Assembly: GCA_030248215.1 (NCBI GenBank)
Contig: JASANG010002061.1
Location: 114,501 to 178,500 of the forward strand
Source: Enoplolaimus lenunculus
Lineage: Eukaryota; Nematoda; Enoplea; Enoplida; Thoracostomopsidae
DNA: 64,000 nucleotides
Direction: 5' to 3'
The notes beneath the pieces were generated by a model. It was not told the DNA's origin. It made no database searches and was given only the letters and a program-made list of their open reading frames with translations. Both the position numbers and the translations under genes were made by a program. Every line of letters begins with the position of its first letter. Position 1 is the first letter of the stretch. This document shows positions 31,704 to 46,615 of the stretch, one piece after another.

Positions 31704-32602
31704 GTGTTCCATCTTGTATTCTAAGATTTATATTTACAGAAAACTGAGAAAGGTTTAACGTTTTTAAGCTAGGCATAGCAAATAGCTGGATTGTGGAGAA
31801 CTGACATTTAGATCGACCTGGCGGCTCACTTTTAAAGTTAAAAAATCAGAGATTTTGTCAAGAGCACAGGTCACAAACTAAAACGTGAGGCTTTAAATTA
31901 GTTTAATTTGTGCAGCATTAACGTGATATTAAATAATTAACTGCCATACTTAAAACTAACATTGAGAAGCTCTGACTTAAAAAATTGAAAATGACCAAAT
32001 TTTTTGAAGAAACCAAGGATTTTCTGTGCCATTTTATTCCAACAGCTGAGTGTAAAAAACATTGACAATACGCAGAGTGAAAATAGAAACATCATTCACA
32101 AAACTGTATTGCAAGTAAATATCCCAAAACATTGTGTTGTACTTACAAGAAGATGGTCAAACATTAACAGTTGTTGTCGATTAATGAGACATGTAGTCTC
32201 TGCATCCCAACCATTCGTCGTTAAGCGATAGTAATTGCAATCTAAATGCGTTCCAGTTTTGCAGAGTGCAACCATGTGATATATTCTTTAATTTATTCAA
32301 TTTTGGCACGGTGCATTCCCGTTCATGATTGTAGGTGCTAGCTATACAAATCACTAAGCTAGTTTTAATATTTAAATAATAAACTCGGGGTATTTAGATA
32401 GGGTAGTTTCGTGAAACCCGGACACTGAATTGTTTTTATGAAAACCCGGACCCATTTCCGCAAAAATATTCGGAATATTTGGACCCGAATGTAAGTTTGA
32501 TGTGTACTACAAATTTTGTTTTGTAACGTTTTCAAGTTTCAGCTTATTGTGGCTTGTATTTCGACTTATAATGAATTGTGTTGGACGTGATCTTTAAAAA
32601 GT
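31704..32602. other. Upstream region of the anoctamin gene
   Basis: No repeat or gene is supported. The promoter and 5' UTR of the downstream anoctamin should lie here, but no TATA box or initiator could be assigned. A 25-codon frame starting at 31991 is too short to call. Confidence 0.4.
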
Positions 32603-35600
32603 ATGGAGGATCCAGATACGTCAACTCCGAACATTCCACTGGCTGATTTGGCAAGCACAGATGATACGCTGTTTGAAACTAAAGTTAGTAAAATCAAGTA
32701 GTCTTTCGATTACCTATTCGTTAAAGAGGAAACTCAGGGAGATTGCGCAATGCCCTGCGTCTTTCTAGCAACGCTTTGTCACTGCTTGCTAGGTTTTTGA
32801 GCATTGGGCTGTCGGTAACTCAACTGATCTGTGCGATTTTGTTATGATTGCTGTGCCTTTTTAGGTGCACATTGGTCTTTACTTGATGTCGGTATATGTG
32901 CACGTAAGTGTGTGTAAAGCAAAATGTTGCCATGCCTGTGCACATATACCGGCATAAGAAGTTGTTGCAATGACCGCGAGGTGTAGTGGTAGCATGCTTG
33001 GCTCGAGCGCAAGAGGGCCGAGGTTCGATTCCCGGTGTGGTCATTAACTTTGGCAAAACTTCAAACAGGGGTCGTGCAGACCATATAGTACCAACATGGA
33101 GGTCCCACCGAGACGGGTACTGCAAACAGCAAGCCCATGAATTCGGGTAGTTGGATTCACGGTCCGGGACGACCGCCTGTAAAAAGAGGGATGTCGGTAT
33201 ATGTGCACGTAAGTGTGTGTAAAGCAAAATGTTGCCATGCCTGTGCACATATACCGGTATAAGAAGTTGTTGCAATGACCGCGTGGTGTAGTGGTAGCAT
33301 GCTTGGCTCGAGCGCAAGAGGGCCGAGGTTCGATTCCCGGTGTGGTCATTAACTTTGGCAAAACTTCAAACAGGGGTCGTGCAGACCATATAGTACCAAC
33401 ACTTGACACTGATCTAGTTTTCATGTTATTCTGGTTAGCGATGTTATTTTTAGGAGCCACTTGGCCGCAGTAAAAACGAATCATTATATTTCAATGACGG
33501 TGTTCGACGTATTGATTTTGTTCTGGCATATCAGCCAAAAGTCGAATCTGACTCCAAACGTAGCCATCATAATGAATACAAGCGACGCGTAAAGCGTTTG
33601 ACATTTGAGACAAATTTGGAGCAGGCTGGCCTGCAGCTGGAACGAGAGTTTTGTGAGGTGGATATTACTGTTTGATTGAGTTACCAATTAATTAAGTCAT
33701 TGTCGTAGTGTTTTAGAACAACGCTCAATATTTTTCGGTAATGCTATATAGCTATATATTTGTTTCATCACTTAAATTAATCTTGTGTACGTATGAAACT
33801 TGATTTAAATTTAGCGTATTGAATGTATTTCGAGTCAAGTTGACTTGGCGAAAGTTTGTTGCATAACCAACATGTAATATGATTAGGGTGTATTCAAACA
33901 TTGTACGTATGATATCTGTTGTGACGTGAATTGCATGAATCTTGTTTTGTAGAATTCTCATGACTTGAAAACAAGTTTCGTGAAAATTCATGCACCATGG
34001 GAAGTTATGACGAAGATGGCCGAAATGTTGAGAATTAAAATGCCTTTAAAGGTGATATTTTTGTTGCTATATGTGTACGTGAAATTTTGCATTGTGTTGT
34101 TTTTGTAATATTTGGCACAAATTTGGTTACGTACTTATTAGAGTATTAGTTAAGCATGGCTATCTAAAGTATTATTCAAGCAGTCTGGTTATCCTTTGCC
34201 TGTTTACAAATTAATGAACTCAAACAAGAAACTTCGTTGAATGTTTTAGGTTGCGAATAAACGCAAACGGTCAGCATTGGGTTCGTGTATTGATCACTTG
34301 TTGAAAAGGTGGAACCCTTTTCAGCTGGATGAACAGTACGATATTAGATACGACGAGTATTACATGGCAGCTTTTAACTGCGAACAACAACATCAGTATG
34401 TACGCTGACAACCTAAGACGTAGCCCGGGAGGGGGTGAGAAGACAAACCCCATTATGATTTTGTCCAGTTACGAGATTTTTTAGTTGGTGACCCATGATT
34501 CCGTTGCTTAGTATATTTTGCAGAATAGACTACTGTCGTTTCGGAAATCCTGGCTACGTTGTTGCTTACAAGTTATATAGATGTTTACTAGCTATACAAG
34601 TCGTGTCTGAACGTTGAATGAAACATGACATATATTATCTGTTTAGTATTCCCCACGGCATGAAATTAGTGTATAATTATCACCATCGAGGCTGTGCGCA
34701 TCGCGTATTATTTTCAGTTGGCAGAATGAACTGTGACGAGAGGCACGTCAGGCGGCTGTTATGGTCAATTTGTGACTTGTTTTAAGGTTTCGAATTTTGG
34801 ACAGAGACACGTTCTTTTCTCCATCGCAGCGTGCGCGAGTGGTGTCTGATATTTTGAGTCGAACTAGATACGATGCAATGCGAACGGATAAAATAGGTAA
34901 GAAGTAATGTGCACACCAGATTGCAATTGGTAGGATGAAACGATGTCTTTGTAAGGAAGGCGCTATGATAGTGCAGCGCATCCTTACAAATATGCCTGCG
35001 TTTTAAAATTTGAATGTCGTCCGGCGCCGTCTGTTACATTCTGTCACCGTGTAGTATCGTAAACGAGTTATTCGCGCACGATACCGTATGCACGGTGACT
35101 AGTGGCGACGGATGCCGCCGTACGGCAACTCTAGCGCCACCCTTATTGTTTTATTGATTTTTAAAATACGAGGCATAGACGTCTTACGTAACTTAGTTGT
35201 CCGTATTTAGTAAATTGTCCAGTATAAATGAGGAACGAAACTTTTACTTTATGTTTTGTTTATTTACGTCGTGGCATGTGTTTTCTGAGGTTATAGGTGT
35301 TGGGCGTTTGATATCTAATTCTACGTACGCAGCTGCATATCCTTTGCATGAAGTGAGTTTACTGTTTGATATTAAGCAACAGGTTTAACAGATTTAATTG
35401 GTGTTCGCTTGGATTTTTGTTAATTGGACTTGTTAATATCCTGGGGCAGCATTTGTGCTTACGTACGATATTAGTTTTGCGAATACTTTTTTCTGCAGCA
35501 TTGCAATAAAACTGCATGTGAAGTTTAGATTTACTGACCCTATACTGCAGTGCATTTTAAGACTGACCACAGGGTTGTATTGAAACAATTCTTTTTGGTT

Positions 35601-38600
35601 ACATGGCGAATAACAAATGTCCCGTTTGAGATGTAAAATCACTAAACGTACTACTTACTAATATTGTGTCCGATAATATTGCTAACGAACTAAACATTAT
35701 AAAACAATCATCTGAGCTGTTAAATATGGCGTAGCCCAGAGGTTACTATTGTACAATTGCGGTCAAAATCACAGTTAAGTGCTTAATTCTCGCGGGCGGA
35801 CTGTTACTAATTTATGCTTATTACAAAGTTTGCGTCTGTTGCCTGCGTCCACGGCAACTGCGTGGGCGTTCGATCACGTATGTTTGTGAGTGCACTGAAT
35901 TCTAGCCATAACTGTATGCATGCCAGGGAACTGAAAAAGTAGCAAAAATTTTTTTGAAATGTAAAAATTGACGTAAAATATTCTGTTGTCCTCAAACTTA
36001 ATGCTGCTACCAATGCCAAACTTTAAAGATTGACAAAACAGTATGAAATTTCAATTTTAGAAAATAAATGAAAGTGCTGTTGTATCAGCGAGTGTTCCCA
36101 CTACTTATAAATTAGATACAATGATGAGTATATGAATACTTGAATTGTTTATGTGGGTGGTCATAAATTTATTCGCTTATCAGAAATATCGAGTTTAAAA
36201 CTTTTTGAGAAATTTTAGGCACTTAACATTGCCGATCGTCCACATGACTTTTTGTATGAAACACTCTACTCATGTGTGAGTTTAACTCCGACATTCCTGC
36301 TTGTTTGATTCTATACTTCTGTGCTAATGTGAATGTTGAATGAGCTGTAAGATTTAGTATGCATGTCAACTAAGTTATCATACATATTATATATAAAGTC
36401 TTTTTCAATCAACCACTTTAAATGTAGCTTCCTTAGAACGAATCAACAGGGCGAGTTCTGCCGTTCTCTATTTTGTCTCTTTCGTTTCATGTATAATGCT
36501 TTGTTTGCTTTTTGCGGAATCGTTTTTGTTTCATTTAAATGCATGATTACTATATTTAAACCCCGTATGTCAATCTTTTCGTATAGTTTGACTATGCGAA
36601 CGTCAGTATAATTGCTTATTTCTGCCATTATTTTATGTATAAGGATATTGTATTTTGTTTTTGATAGCTTTTATGTAACTGGAGAGTGTTACAACTAACA
36701 TACTGCATGCATACATGCATACATAACATTATCTTGTAGTGAGTTCTAACGATTTGTTATATTGTGATTCGGTTTCTAAATTGTGAGTATACACTTTCAC
36801 AAACTGGTGTAAACGTCTGTAATAACGCTTCCCAAGCCCGGATGTAGTTTTATTAGTTTTGTGGTCTGGGCGAATTTTGGCAATGTTTTTATTCTTACAT
36901 TCTGTTCATTGGCGGTTCCAGGATCTCAGAATGGTTAGGGGCAAAAATATCTCTGGTAACGAACTTATTTTTGTTTAACACATTGCGGACCGTGTACATG
37001 AATCCATACGCAAACCACCAATTATTGCAATAAACTTGACTATGAAAGAGTGCGACCGTTCAACTGCTCGTCATGTATAAGAAACTTTGTGACCTCTAGG
37101 ATCTGGGTTATGTTTCAGTAAAAATTTTGGTGGCTTTGGGGATATATACCACTCCCGCCTATCCCTCCCCTTGCATACGCTCCATGTTCTTTTTCGTACA
37201 AAGTTGTGAAAGAAAATTATTCTGCGTTTTGCTTTGTGGAGGGCGTAACCCCAGTGCCGGAGCAGACATGGGTGGGGATTGCCCCCAAACACCAGTGTGG
37301 GGCCCCAACGTAGAGGTGGATCCAGAATTTCTCAGTGTTGAATCTAAGGTTGCCCGAGCTCAGTCTCGTGTTTGATAGCTGTGAAGACACTCTTCCAAAA
37401 ACCAGTTTCGCACAAGAGTTGCAAAGTGTTGGATCTAGAAAGTGAACTCATGCTTAATGTTAAAATGAATTCGCTTCGCGCGCAGCGCTAGTTTTTTTAG
37501 TATTTTCAGCTGCAGCAGCTGGACAGCTAATATTTTAAGTAAACGCTTATATAAGTTTACATGCTTTAACCAGGAGAGTCAGCACACCTCACTCCAAAAC
37601 TGTTTTTATTACCGTGCTTGAATATTTTATTGTTAGTTATATTATCTAAAGTAAAATTGTAGGCCAGCGACCTTAGCAAGCTAGAAAATTTGTTGGCATG
37701 TAGCATCCTGGTGGTTATTTCAAGATCTGTGTAGTGTGTAAAGCCATTAGTATTAAAAACCCGCGAGCGAAGATAGGAAGAAGCCAGATGGATTTCCAAA
37801 CTTCGGCGGTTTTTGTTTCAACCGGTTTGTCCCGTTTGCGGTTGACGTTGCGCCTCTCACAATTTATCTGCGTGCGCATTTGCTAACCTGATCCCAAAAT
37901 AAATTTTATTCAGATCCTGTTGGGGGGGTGGCACGGCCGAAGTGCCTCCCATAGATCCGCCATTGATTATCTTAAACTACTTATATGCAAAATTAATGCA
38001 AGAAAAAACTTTAGCGTTTGTTTGTTTCAGGGCGAATATTTCCAAAATAAGTTCGGAAACCGCAGTGAAGCTTTCAATTGGATTCCTAAGAACACCCGTG
38101 AGGTAAGATGGGTGCTGTGTTTTGTAGTTCTGCGTGTTTCAAATTGTTCTATTTTAGAATTTGCTGAAATCGTTTCAAGCAGCTACTTGGACGCTTGGTA
38201 GCAAACAATTACGTAAATATTTTAATTCAATAAACATATGGTTTTGCGCGACTCAAATTACTTTCAACAGTGTTCGTGTTTACATGTTGTATCTGGATAA
38301 CATGCGGTTCCAGTAAAAAATTCAATATCCGGCTCCGGTTGCGTTATTTGGTAAATTAATATACGGTCGCACTCTGAAATTAATGAGGGTTCGTTTCTAA
38401 AATTGTCGCGCATTAAGCCTACTTGAACGAAAATTTTGCGTTAGCCTTACTCTTGCCTGTAGAAATTGCTGTGTAACTTGGTTAGGCTAGATTGATACTT
38501 TCACCACTAGCCAATTTCACCATGACATGATTATATTTTTGATTTGCTTTTAGCTGTTGTATGAGATATGGGCAAGGCCAATACGATGGTTTAAGTATCA

Positions 38601-41600
38601 ACCGTTGGATATTATTAGGTATATTAATATATAATAATGGTTTTTTAATAAATCATGATTTTGTTTATGAATATGAACTCTATCTTTTGTGAATTATTGA
38701 TTGGACAGTTTAGCACTGAACCTGTGTGTTAGCCCTTTATCTAGAGGAGTAGTGTTGACTACTTGTTTCTTTATTTTGCATTATTGTACTCCATAAAAAC
38801 TTTAACCGTCCACTGTTGCATACTGTCTTTTGCTTTAAGTAGCTGCAGTTTTTTCGTTGTGGTGAGTTTTCATGATATATTACTTTTTCAGGAAATACTA
38901 TGGTGAAAAGGTTGCAATGTACTTCGCGTGGCTTGGATTTTACACTAAACTGCTATGTCCGGCAGCGCTAGTTGGCGTTATATGCGTAGTGTTTGGGTTA
39001 TCCACTCTTGGATTAGATATTCCTAGGTTCGTATATGCGTATACATACACACATATTTATATTTTGAAATGTCTGTAACACTTGATGTCACAATGAGCAA
39101 ACGGCTTGTAATGGAATTTCTACTAGTAGCAATTTCCGTATGGTTTTAATTTATATCTGGCCATGCCTGAATATAACAAGTGCAAAAATTAAAGATTTCC
39201 GATGTAATAATTACAACGGGCACCATATATATGTAAGCTGCTTGTATTTTGTTCGAGCTATCCAATGTGTTTTTAGATCGATATTCCTGTCTGTTAATTT
39301 CCGTTACGTTGTGCAAAATGTTGCATTGCTGATTAAAATTGTTGTTTTAGTCAAGACATATGTGATCCAAATGGTGCTGGCGGTATTGTGATGTGTCCGC
39401 TTTGTGACCGACTATGTCCATATTGGAATCTCAATGTCAGCTGTGTGCATTCAAAGGTTTGGTTTTAAACTTTCTTAGTAATCAAATCCTATTGTGGTGT
39501 AATGGCTTTATTTCGTATTAATGAACTTTATTTTTTAAGTTTCCTTCCGCTGCCACCCAGTTTGCTTGCACAGTTAGTAAAAGCGTGAAAAGTATTCAAT
39601 GTTTTGCTATTACAATATTATTGTATTGTTTTCCATGGAATGATAAATATTATTAACTTAGGATTACCTGATCAGATTTTCTTGCAGATTAAGCCTTAGG
39701 TAAGCTAACTGAAAATTGGCACTAGTTAACTATTACAAGGAAGCTGTTTTAATTAGGTTGATTTAGTTTAAGTAAGTTCACATAAGTGATGACTTCAAAT
39801 TATGCAATTGAGTATTGACATGAATAATTCCTACATACACGTTACGGGATCTCCTATTTTTGGTGTATTTACTATATATAATCCGATGTATCAATCTCCC
39901 TGAATTCACTAGTTTTTCAAACAAGACTCGTCGCAGGGATTCAAACTTATGGTCATACTTTCGTAACAAACTTCGTGGTGGATAATGTTCTCAAAATTTT
40001 TGTTTGGACGCGATATTTTAAATTTTAATCTTGCTTTGTTTTGTTTCAGTTTACGTACGTGTTTGATAACGCGTCGACTGTTATGTTCGCAGTTTTTATG
40101 TCGTGTTGGGGTAAAGTTGTTTAGTCTTGTCTTTCTACTGTTTATAACTGGGAATTAATGAGGGTTGCGGGTAACTTTGTCATAGAAACAGCTAAGTGTA
40201 GAGGTTAATGTTTAACTGTACTGTAAGGCGTCTGTATGCTTTGAGTTATGTTTTTGAATTGATCACACTTCTACTAAGGTCTCCATGCCAGGTTCGTCAG
40301 GTATAGGAACTTATTTTCTTGGCTTTCTTTTTCCTTTGTATAGCAACTTTGTTCATCGAATTTTGGAAACGACAGCAAGCTGCACTGCAGTGGGACTGGG
40401 ATCTAATGGATTTTGAAGCACAAGAAGTAAGCACATAGCTTTGTAGGATGTATGCGTGTTTCTAGCTGTTTTAATCTTTAAATTTTGAATTAATTTGGTG
40501 TTGAAGGAATGCGTACAAGTTATACGACTCTTTTTGAGCGAAGCTCGAAGTTTCGTGAAGCGTTATATGTTTTGTACTCTGGGGTCAAAAGGTGGATGTC
40601 CGTCCGTCTGTCTGTCCGTCCGTTCGTCCCAAAACAATTTCAGGAACGGCTGAAACGATTTTGACAAACTTTTTTTATTTAAAAGGCAGTTATACTGGGG
40701 TGTTACCCTCGCATTGGGGTTTTAGGATTTTAAGCTGTTTATTAGCTACAGTTAATTTGCATAATTAGTTAAGCCTAAATTAGGACTTTCTGCATTATTT
40801 GACTAATTATTACAGTTACATGCAATCTAATTTCAGCAATAATGGGTTTTTGGGTTAGAGGAATCTGAATAAATTGTTTACAAAGCTCCAAAACCGATAA
40901 ATGAATAGTTAGCTAATAACTAATTTGCATATTACCTTAATTGTTTACATGTACTCGAGCTTCGCTTAATAGATGTATGTAGTCCCACTAGGCTGGTAAT
41001 AATGGAATATTATCCTTGATTTTAGGAGCAGATACGGCCCGAGTTTCTAACTAAGGTTTCTAAAAAGAAGCTCAATCCTGTTACCAAGGTATGCAAAATG
41101 TTTTGTATTGATGTACAATATCAAAATTTATTGTATTAATTTAAGTTTTGATGCTAACATTTCGTTGTTCTTGTTGGATGTTGCGAGTTTTAATGGCTGT
41201 GAACATATTTTTTGTTGGGCTATTTAAGATAAGTATTTCTTGCTAACAAATTGGTGGAATGTATTTTAATGATTCCTTGTAGCTTACGTTTTGTTACCCA
41301 AGTGTTATAATTTTGTATAGAAACGTTTTGCCGTTTGTGGCGGTGTTTTTTTGACAAGTACAGTGGTGAGCAACACCAAAGCTTTCACCTTGAAATTACA
41401 ATCGTTTAATAAATCTGAATATGTTGGGGTCTTCAAGATGCGGTTGCTAGGGTGTAACCGGAATTTGAAAAATACCGGATCCAGTATTTGAAATAATATC
41501 ACAACCAAATAATTACATTACTTGACAAAGATTGCGTGTTATAGAACAAAACACTACATAAGTAAACAATGGCTTAAAAATCTTGGAGGCTGAATAAAAC

Positions 41601-44600
41601 AGACCACAAAAACGTGGATTCCGGTTGCATCGCTCGGTCACTTGTATCGATTCAAAATGGTTACACGTCGCTTAAAGCACTTTATCTTGCAAGTTATTGT
41701 GCATTTATTGTACGCATCTGTTTAGTATTATTTTTGCCTCCCACTAATTACATAGTATAATTTAACAGGTGATGGGAAACTAACGGCTTGCTGTTTCAAT
41801 TTTTGGTGGTGATGTTTCGAGGTTTCACTGGAATTCTAGTTCCGACCGAAATTGTTGCAAAAATTCAATTACTATTCTTGTTCCGGCGTTGAAAGACACA
41901 GGAACCGTAATTTTTACGGTGTTTCTGCAAATTATAGATAATACGCTTAAAAATAAAAAATATACTTCCCGAAAATGTTGCTTAAACTCAGCTTCTTTCC
42001 ACAACTTGTATTTCATGTACACCTTCCTCGTGTTTTCAAGTAACATAGTCGATGCATCAGGGTGCAAAGCGGAACTGGATTATACCGGAATCGTAATCGG
42101 AACAAATTTATATCGGAATCGGAACTACAAAATTTGTGACTACACAGATAATTTGTGTTAACAAGTATAATATTGATTTAGGGTGTCTGTTGGCTGGCAG
42201 CGATTCTCAGAAACGTCGCATGAACAAAATGTCATTCTTTTTTGGCTCTGTAAATCTAAACTACAATCAATTATAGATAGGTTAAATTATCAAAAACAAA
42301 TTAATAGATAAATGATGCTGAATTTTTATACAACATATCACAACAAGTAGGTCTAAAATTAAAATGTGGAAGTTCCGATTTCAATTCATAGTGCAATCGG
42401 AATCGGAATCGGAATTCGTTTTGAATCAGAATTCTAATCGGAATCGGAATTCCGATTGCACCCTGCGGCGCATGTTGTAGAACTTTGAAAACTTGCTATT
42501 GGCAACGCAAATCAGCTGACAAGCAGCTTATTTTATTTTGAATTATAATCAAGTAGTAGTAATTTATAATATAGAAACAATTACGATTCCTGTTTCAGTG
42601 AAAATTGAGTTCCATTTCCTGCTTCTTGTGAAAGTTCTGTTGGAACCCTGGGTAGTTTAAATAATATTTAGTATTGTTTAGAGAAGCACCAGTAAGTTTA
42701 TGGTTTCTTGGCGATTCAAATTTGGGTCATCGACAGATGAGGTGAGCGTTGTTAAAGTCATCTTTGTTTGGGACGTACATAGAACGCCACGACTGTGGTT
42801 AAGTTTCGTAAAGCTATTCAAATTCTTTGAGCCTCGAAAATGCACACAATTTTTTCTCGCCTTACTTGTTCACATTAATATATTGCCATAACAGCATGAA
42901 GTTATGCCGTATATGACCTGCATGTTGCACATGTATATAGTGATTTTTAAACCCTAACGGTTGCGCTATACTTTTTTGACGTCCGGCGCCGTCCATCACC
43001 GGCACGGCGCTGCACTGGTGACAGACGGAGACGGACGGCGCCGTACGGCTGACACACGGTGACGGATGGTGCCGTAAGGGTAATGCACGGTAACGGGCGG
43101 CTCCGGACGTCAAGTATAGCACAACTCTAACTCGGCAAGTAATTGCAATACGTAATTATTGTCTTATTAATGAAGGAATGTATGAAGCTTGTTTAACTGT
43201 GAACTTCACGCTCTGTGGTGTCATCGTACATCGAATTTGTTGGCTTTTTTGATTTTAACTTAATGACTGAATTTTATAGGGATATGTAATTATTGTGCGT
43301 GGCAAACCGTTGAAAATAATTGTTTATGGCAATATATAAGCAGTGAAAGTTATTATTCTAACAGAATTTGGCTGCTTTCAAGGTCGTACAGTAACATGCA
43401 TGTTTTGTGTTTTTTTCAGACTCCAGAACCATACCTTCCAATGTTCGAGAAAATCGTGCGGCATTCTGCGTCAGTGGTTGCGGTTGTTTTCTTTGTAAGT
43501 ATGACTGATTGATTTATGTTTAGTTTTTAACGTTTGTGTACTAAAACGGCACCGAGTGTGATATCATTTTTTGAATATTTCTAGCGAAATTTTGTGTTTT
43601 GTGGTTATAAGATGAAATTTATTGTTAATTATATAAATCTTTTAGCTTCAAAACAGCCAACAGATGCTGCCTATGTGGCTAATAACTGTGTAATGCTTTA
43701 CGGATTCGGATGTTGAGGGATACTTCTAGTGTGATTCGGCACAAATTTTGTTTAAATTCATTTGGCTGGACTCGGTTGTGAGTAGTGACCTTGTGTAGAA
43801 TTTTGAGCTAATAAGATTTTATTGCAGGTGTGTTGCGCATATGTGCACACGGAATTTTTTATGAACAAACAGCTCAAAATTCGGCTAAGCTTAGTAAAAA
43901 TAAACGTTACATAACAGCCCCTTGTTTTGAGATTTATGTTCGTAGGGTAGGCGTTCGACAAGCTTCAACTGGTAAATTGATTGTGTTTAAAATCATTTTA
44001 TATTTTAGTTGGATCCAAAACAATCTTTCACCAAAATTATTGCTAAAAGTTCGGTGTAGCATGGCGTTCAGTGTTCCAAGATCTTTTTAACAACATCTAT
44101 AAAGTTTCTAATCTTATGGAAACACAAAAATTTATTGTGCTTTTTAGCTTTGCCTTGTTCTTGCCTTTATGATTGGCATAATAATTTATCGCATAATTAC
44201 TGTTCATTTGCTGTATCAAACTGGAGAACCGTTTATTCAATCGTACGCCCAACTTGCGACATCAGTAACTGCCGGCCTGATTAATTTAGTTGTGATTATA
44301 ATTTTGGGAAGGGTAAGTGTCCGCATTTGAGCGATTATCTGTAATAATTGGTTGGATTGCAAAATAGCTCGTCTTAATTTTACCTTAAGCCGCATACAGA
44401 TTCAGGGATAAAGACAGCATTCTATTTGAACAGGATGTTATAGCTTTAGTTACAAAATTTAGTTATTTCATGCGCGATTGAAATCTCGATTTAAAACCCG
44501 ACTGCAATCGCGTTTAGAATAACACAAAATACAAAATTTGCAATTACATGCTATTCATAACGAGTCTTGTACTTTGTAATTGGAACCATACTGCAATCGC

Positions 44601-46533
44601 GTCTCAAAACGCGAGTGAGTTGAGTGGACGAAATTACGATTACTGCGCTCTTAATTCTGTCTGTGACTGTATTTCAGATGGTTGTTTACTGAGTTCCAGT
44701 ATCACTTTTAGTTGAATTTTTAGCTTTATCATGCATTGGCATGGCATTTAGCTGAACTCGAACAGCCTCGTACGCGCCGCGAGTTTGAAGACAGCTTTAC
44801 GTTCAAAGTTTTCATGTTTGAATTTATCAATTATTATTCGTCGTTGTTTTATATTGCTTTTTTCAAAGGAAAGTGAGTAGAGGAGGATTTATTGTAACAA
44901 TGATTAGTATCAGTATGTCTATTATATAATTGTTTGATGATGTTACTTGCATCTGTTGTGCGTTTGTTAGTTTGTCCTATGTAGATTTTGATTCAGTTTT
45001 GCCAGAAAGAGCTTTTGGTTTGCCGTGATTGCTTTTGGTTAGTTTGTTTAGCAATTTGCCTCTTTTTATAGGTTTACTTATCCACCATCTGGTGAATCCA
45101 AAGAATTGCTGTTTGGACGCTTTCGTATGGAAACTGTAAGTTATGAAGCTTTAGAAATACTTGTCATTCTTTAAAAGCAAAGCAATCCATCCTTGTTATT
45201 CTTAATGTGTCCTGCAAGATTGGAACTATCGAAACTAAATGCATGAACTTCGAAAACATTTTTTGAGATACCGGTTTTTGGGCTATGATTGTTTGAAATA
45301 ACGACCATAATATGTATTTCGAAAAGTGCGGAAATTGAACGTTTTAATCAAACTGAGATTGAAATTTTTGATCTGTTTATGTTTACTGAATGCAGTGATC
45401 ATAGTAGTGGTAACGGTTACCATGTATCTTCACATGTTTTTCCTTTAGAGAGCGTTTGGTTCTGGAAAACATTGATGTATTCTGAGTATTTGTCATTTTG
45501 TTCTTTAATATTTTTGTTTTATACTATCGAATTACAGATTTTTTATGTGCTTCAGTGTGATATTGCTGGATGTATGCCTGAGCTACTCATTCAACTTGCC
45601 ATAATAATGATCGGAAAACAGCTACTAAACAATTTTCAGGAAATCATTTTTCCGTAAGTACATTCTCTTGGGGTAAAAAATTGTTTATTTTAGGGGGTTT
45701 GAATATAAACAGCAAAAAAATTGCACGAAGTGAAAGCCGCCTTATTAGATTTTTAAGGTTATAAAATTTTGTTTAATAATGCGGGCCGTTGTAGTAACTC
45801 TGTGTAAAATCCGGAATTGTGCTGTTTTAGCATATTGTTTAATTGGTATCGTAATGCTCACTGTTTTTGGCGAGACCGTAAAACCCAGCACAAGTCGCGA
45901 TGGGAATGTGATTATATTTTGAACCCTGTTCCCAATATGATGCTGTTCTATGAATATTTAGAAATGAGTAGGTTTGACAGTGTGATTTCTGATTAGTTTT
46001 GACTGCTTTAAGTCCAAATTAAATTGAATTATAATGTAAGTAGCTATACCGCAAAGATGGAGTTATAACATACGCTGGATTTTTGTGGGGTCGGAGTGCT
46101 GTTCATAATGGTAAGCAGTCAGTATGTTTGCGCATTACTGCGACGCTAAATCAGGCGTTTGCCTAGACTATAACTTGGCAATTGAAATTGTAATACTATC
46201 GTTGGAATGTCGTAAATTTTTTGAATCCACAGTAATACGTACGTTAAAAGTTGTAAACAGAAATTACGTTAGGTTCAAGGCTTTTCCGAGGGTTTAAACA
46301 TTTTGTATAAACACTCTGTAAATGGTTTGCACCATATTGTATTTTGCTCTGTTTCGTGTTGTTTTCAGCAATTCAGTTTGGATTTGTCACACTGTTCGTT
46401 TCTGCGTTTCCACTCGCTCCATTGTTTGCATTCATCAATAATATAATCGAAATTCGACTAGACGCATATAAATTTGTTACTGCGTTCCGAAGGCCTCCAC
46501 CGTTCAGGGTTCGCGATTTGGGTACATTGAACG

Positions 46534-46615
<82 letters not shown>

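Larger units (their letters stand above)
32884..33400. repeat. Tandem tRNA-derived repeat (about 305-bp unit)
   Basis: Two copies of a unit comprising a hairpin (arms CGGTATATGTGCAC and GTGCACATATACCG), a tRNA-like segment, and a tail with 'aaacaggggtcgtgcagacc'. The first copy continues into 'ggaggtcccaccgagacgg'; the second is shorter. It lies in intron 1 of the anoctamin gene. It is most likely a tRNA-derived SINE or a pol III transcription unit duplicated in tandem. Confidence 0.75.

Noticed and set aside
32972-33348. Calling a true tRNA-Ser(CGA) gene
   Set aside because: The variable arm is too short for serine and both anticodon and T stems have mismatches; the surrounding repeat unit favours a SINE-like origin.
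32820-33484. Minus-strand frames with [24 protein letters not shown] peptides
   Set aside because: These are antisense translations of the tandem tRNA-derived repeat.
45289-45657. 122-codon plus-strand frame as an independent gene
   Set aside because: Only its last third (45538-45653) is coding, as anoctamin exon 18; the rest is intron read-through.
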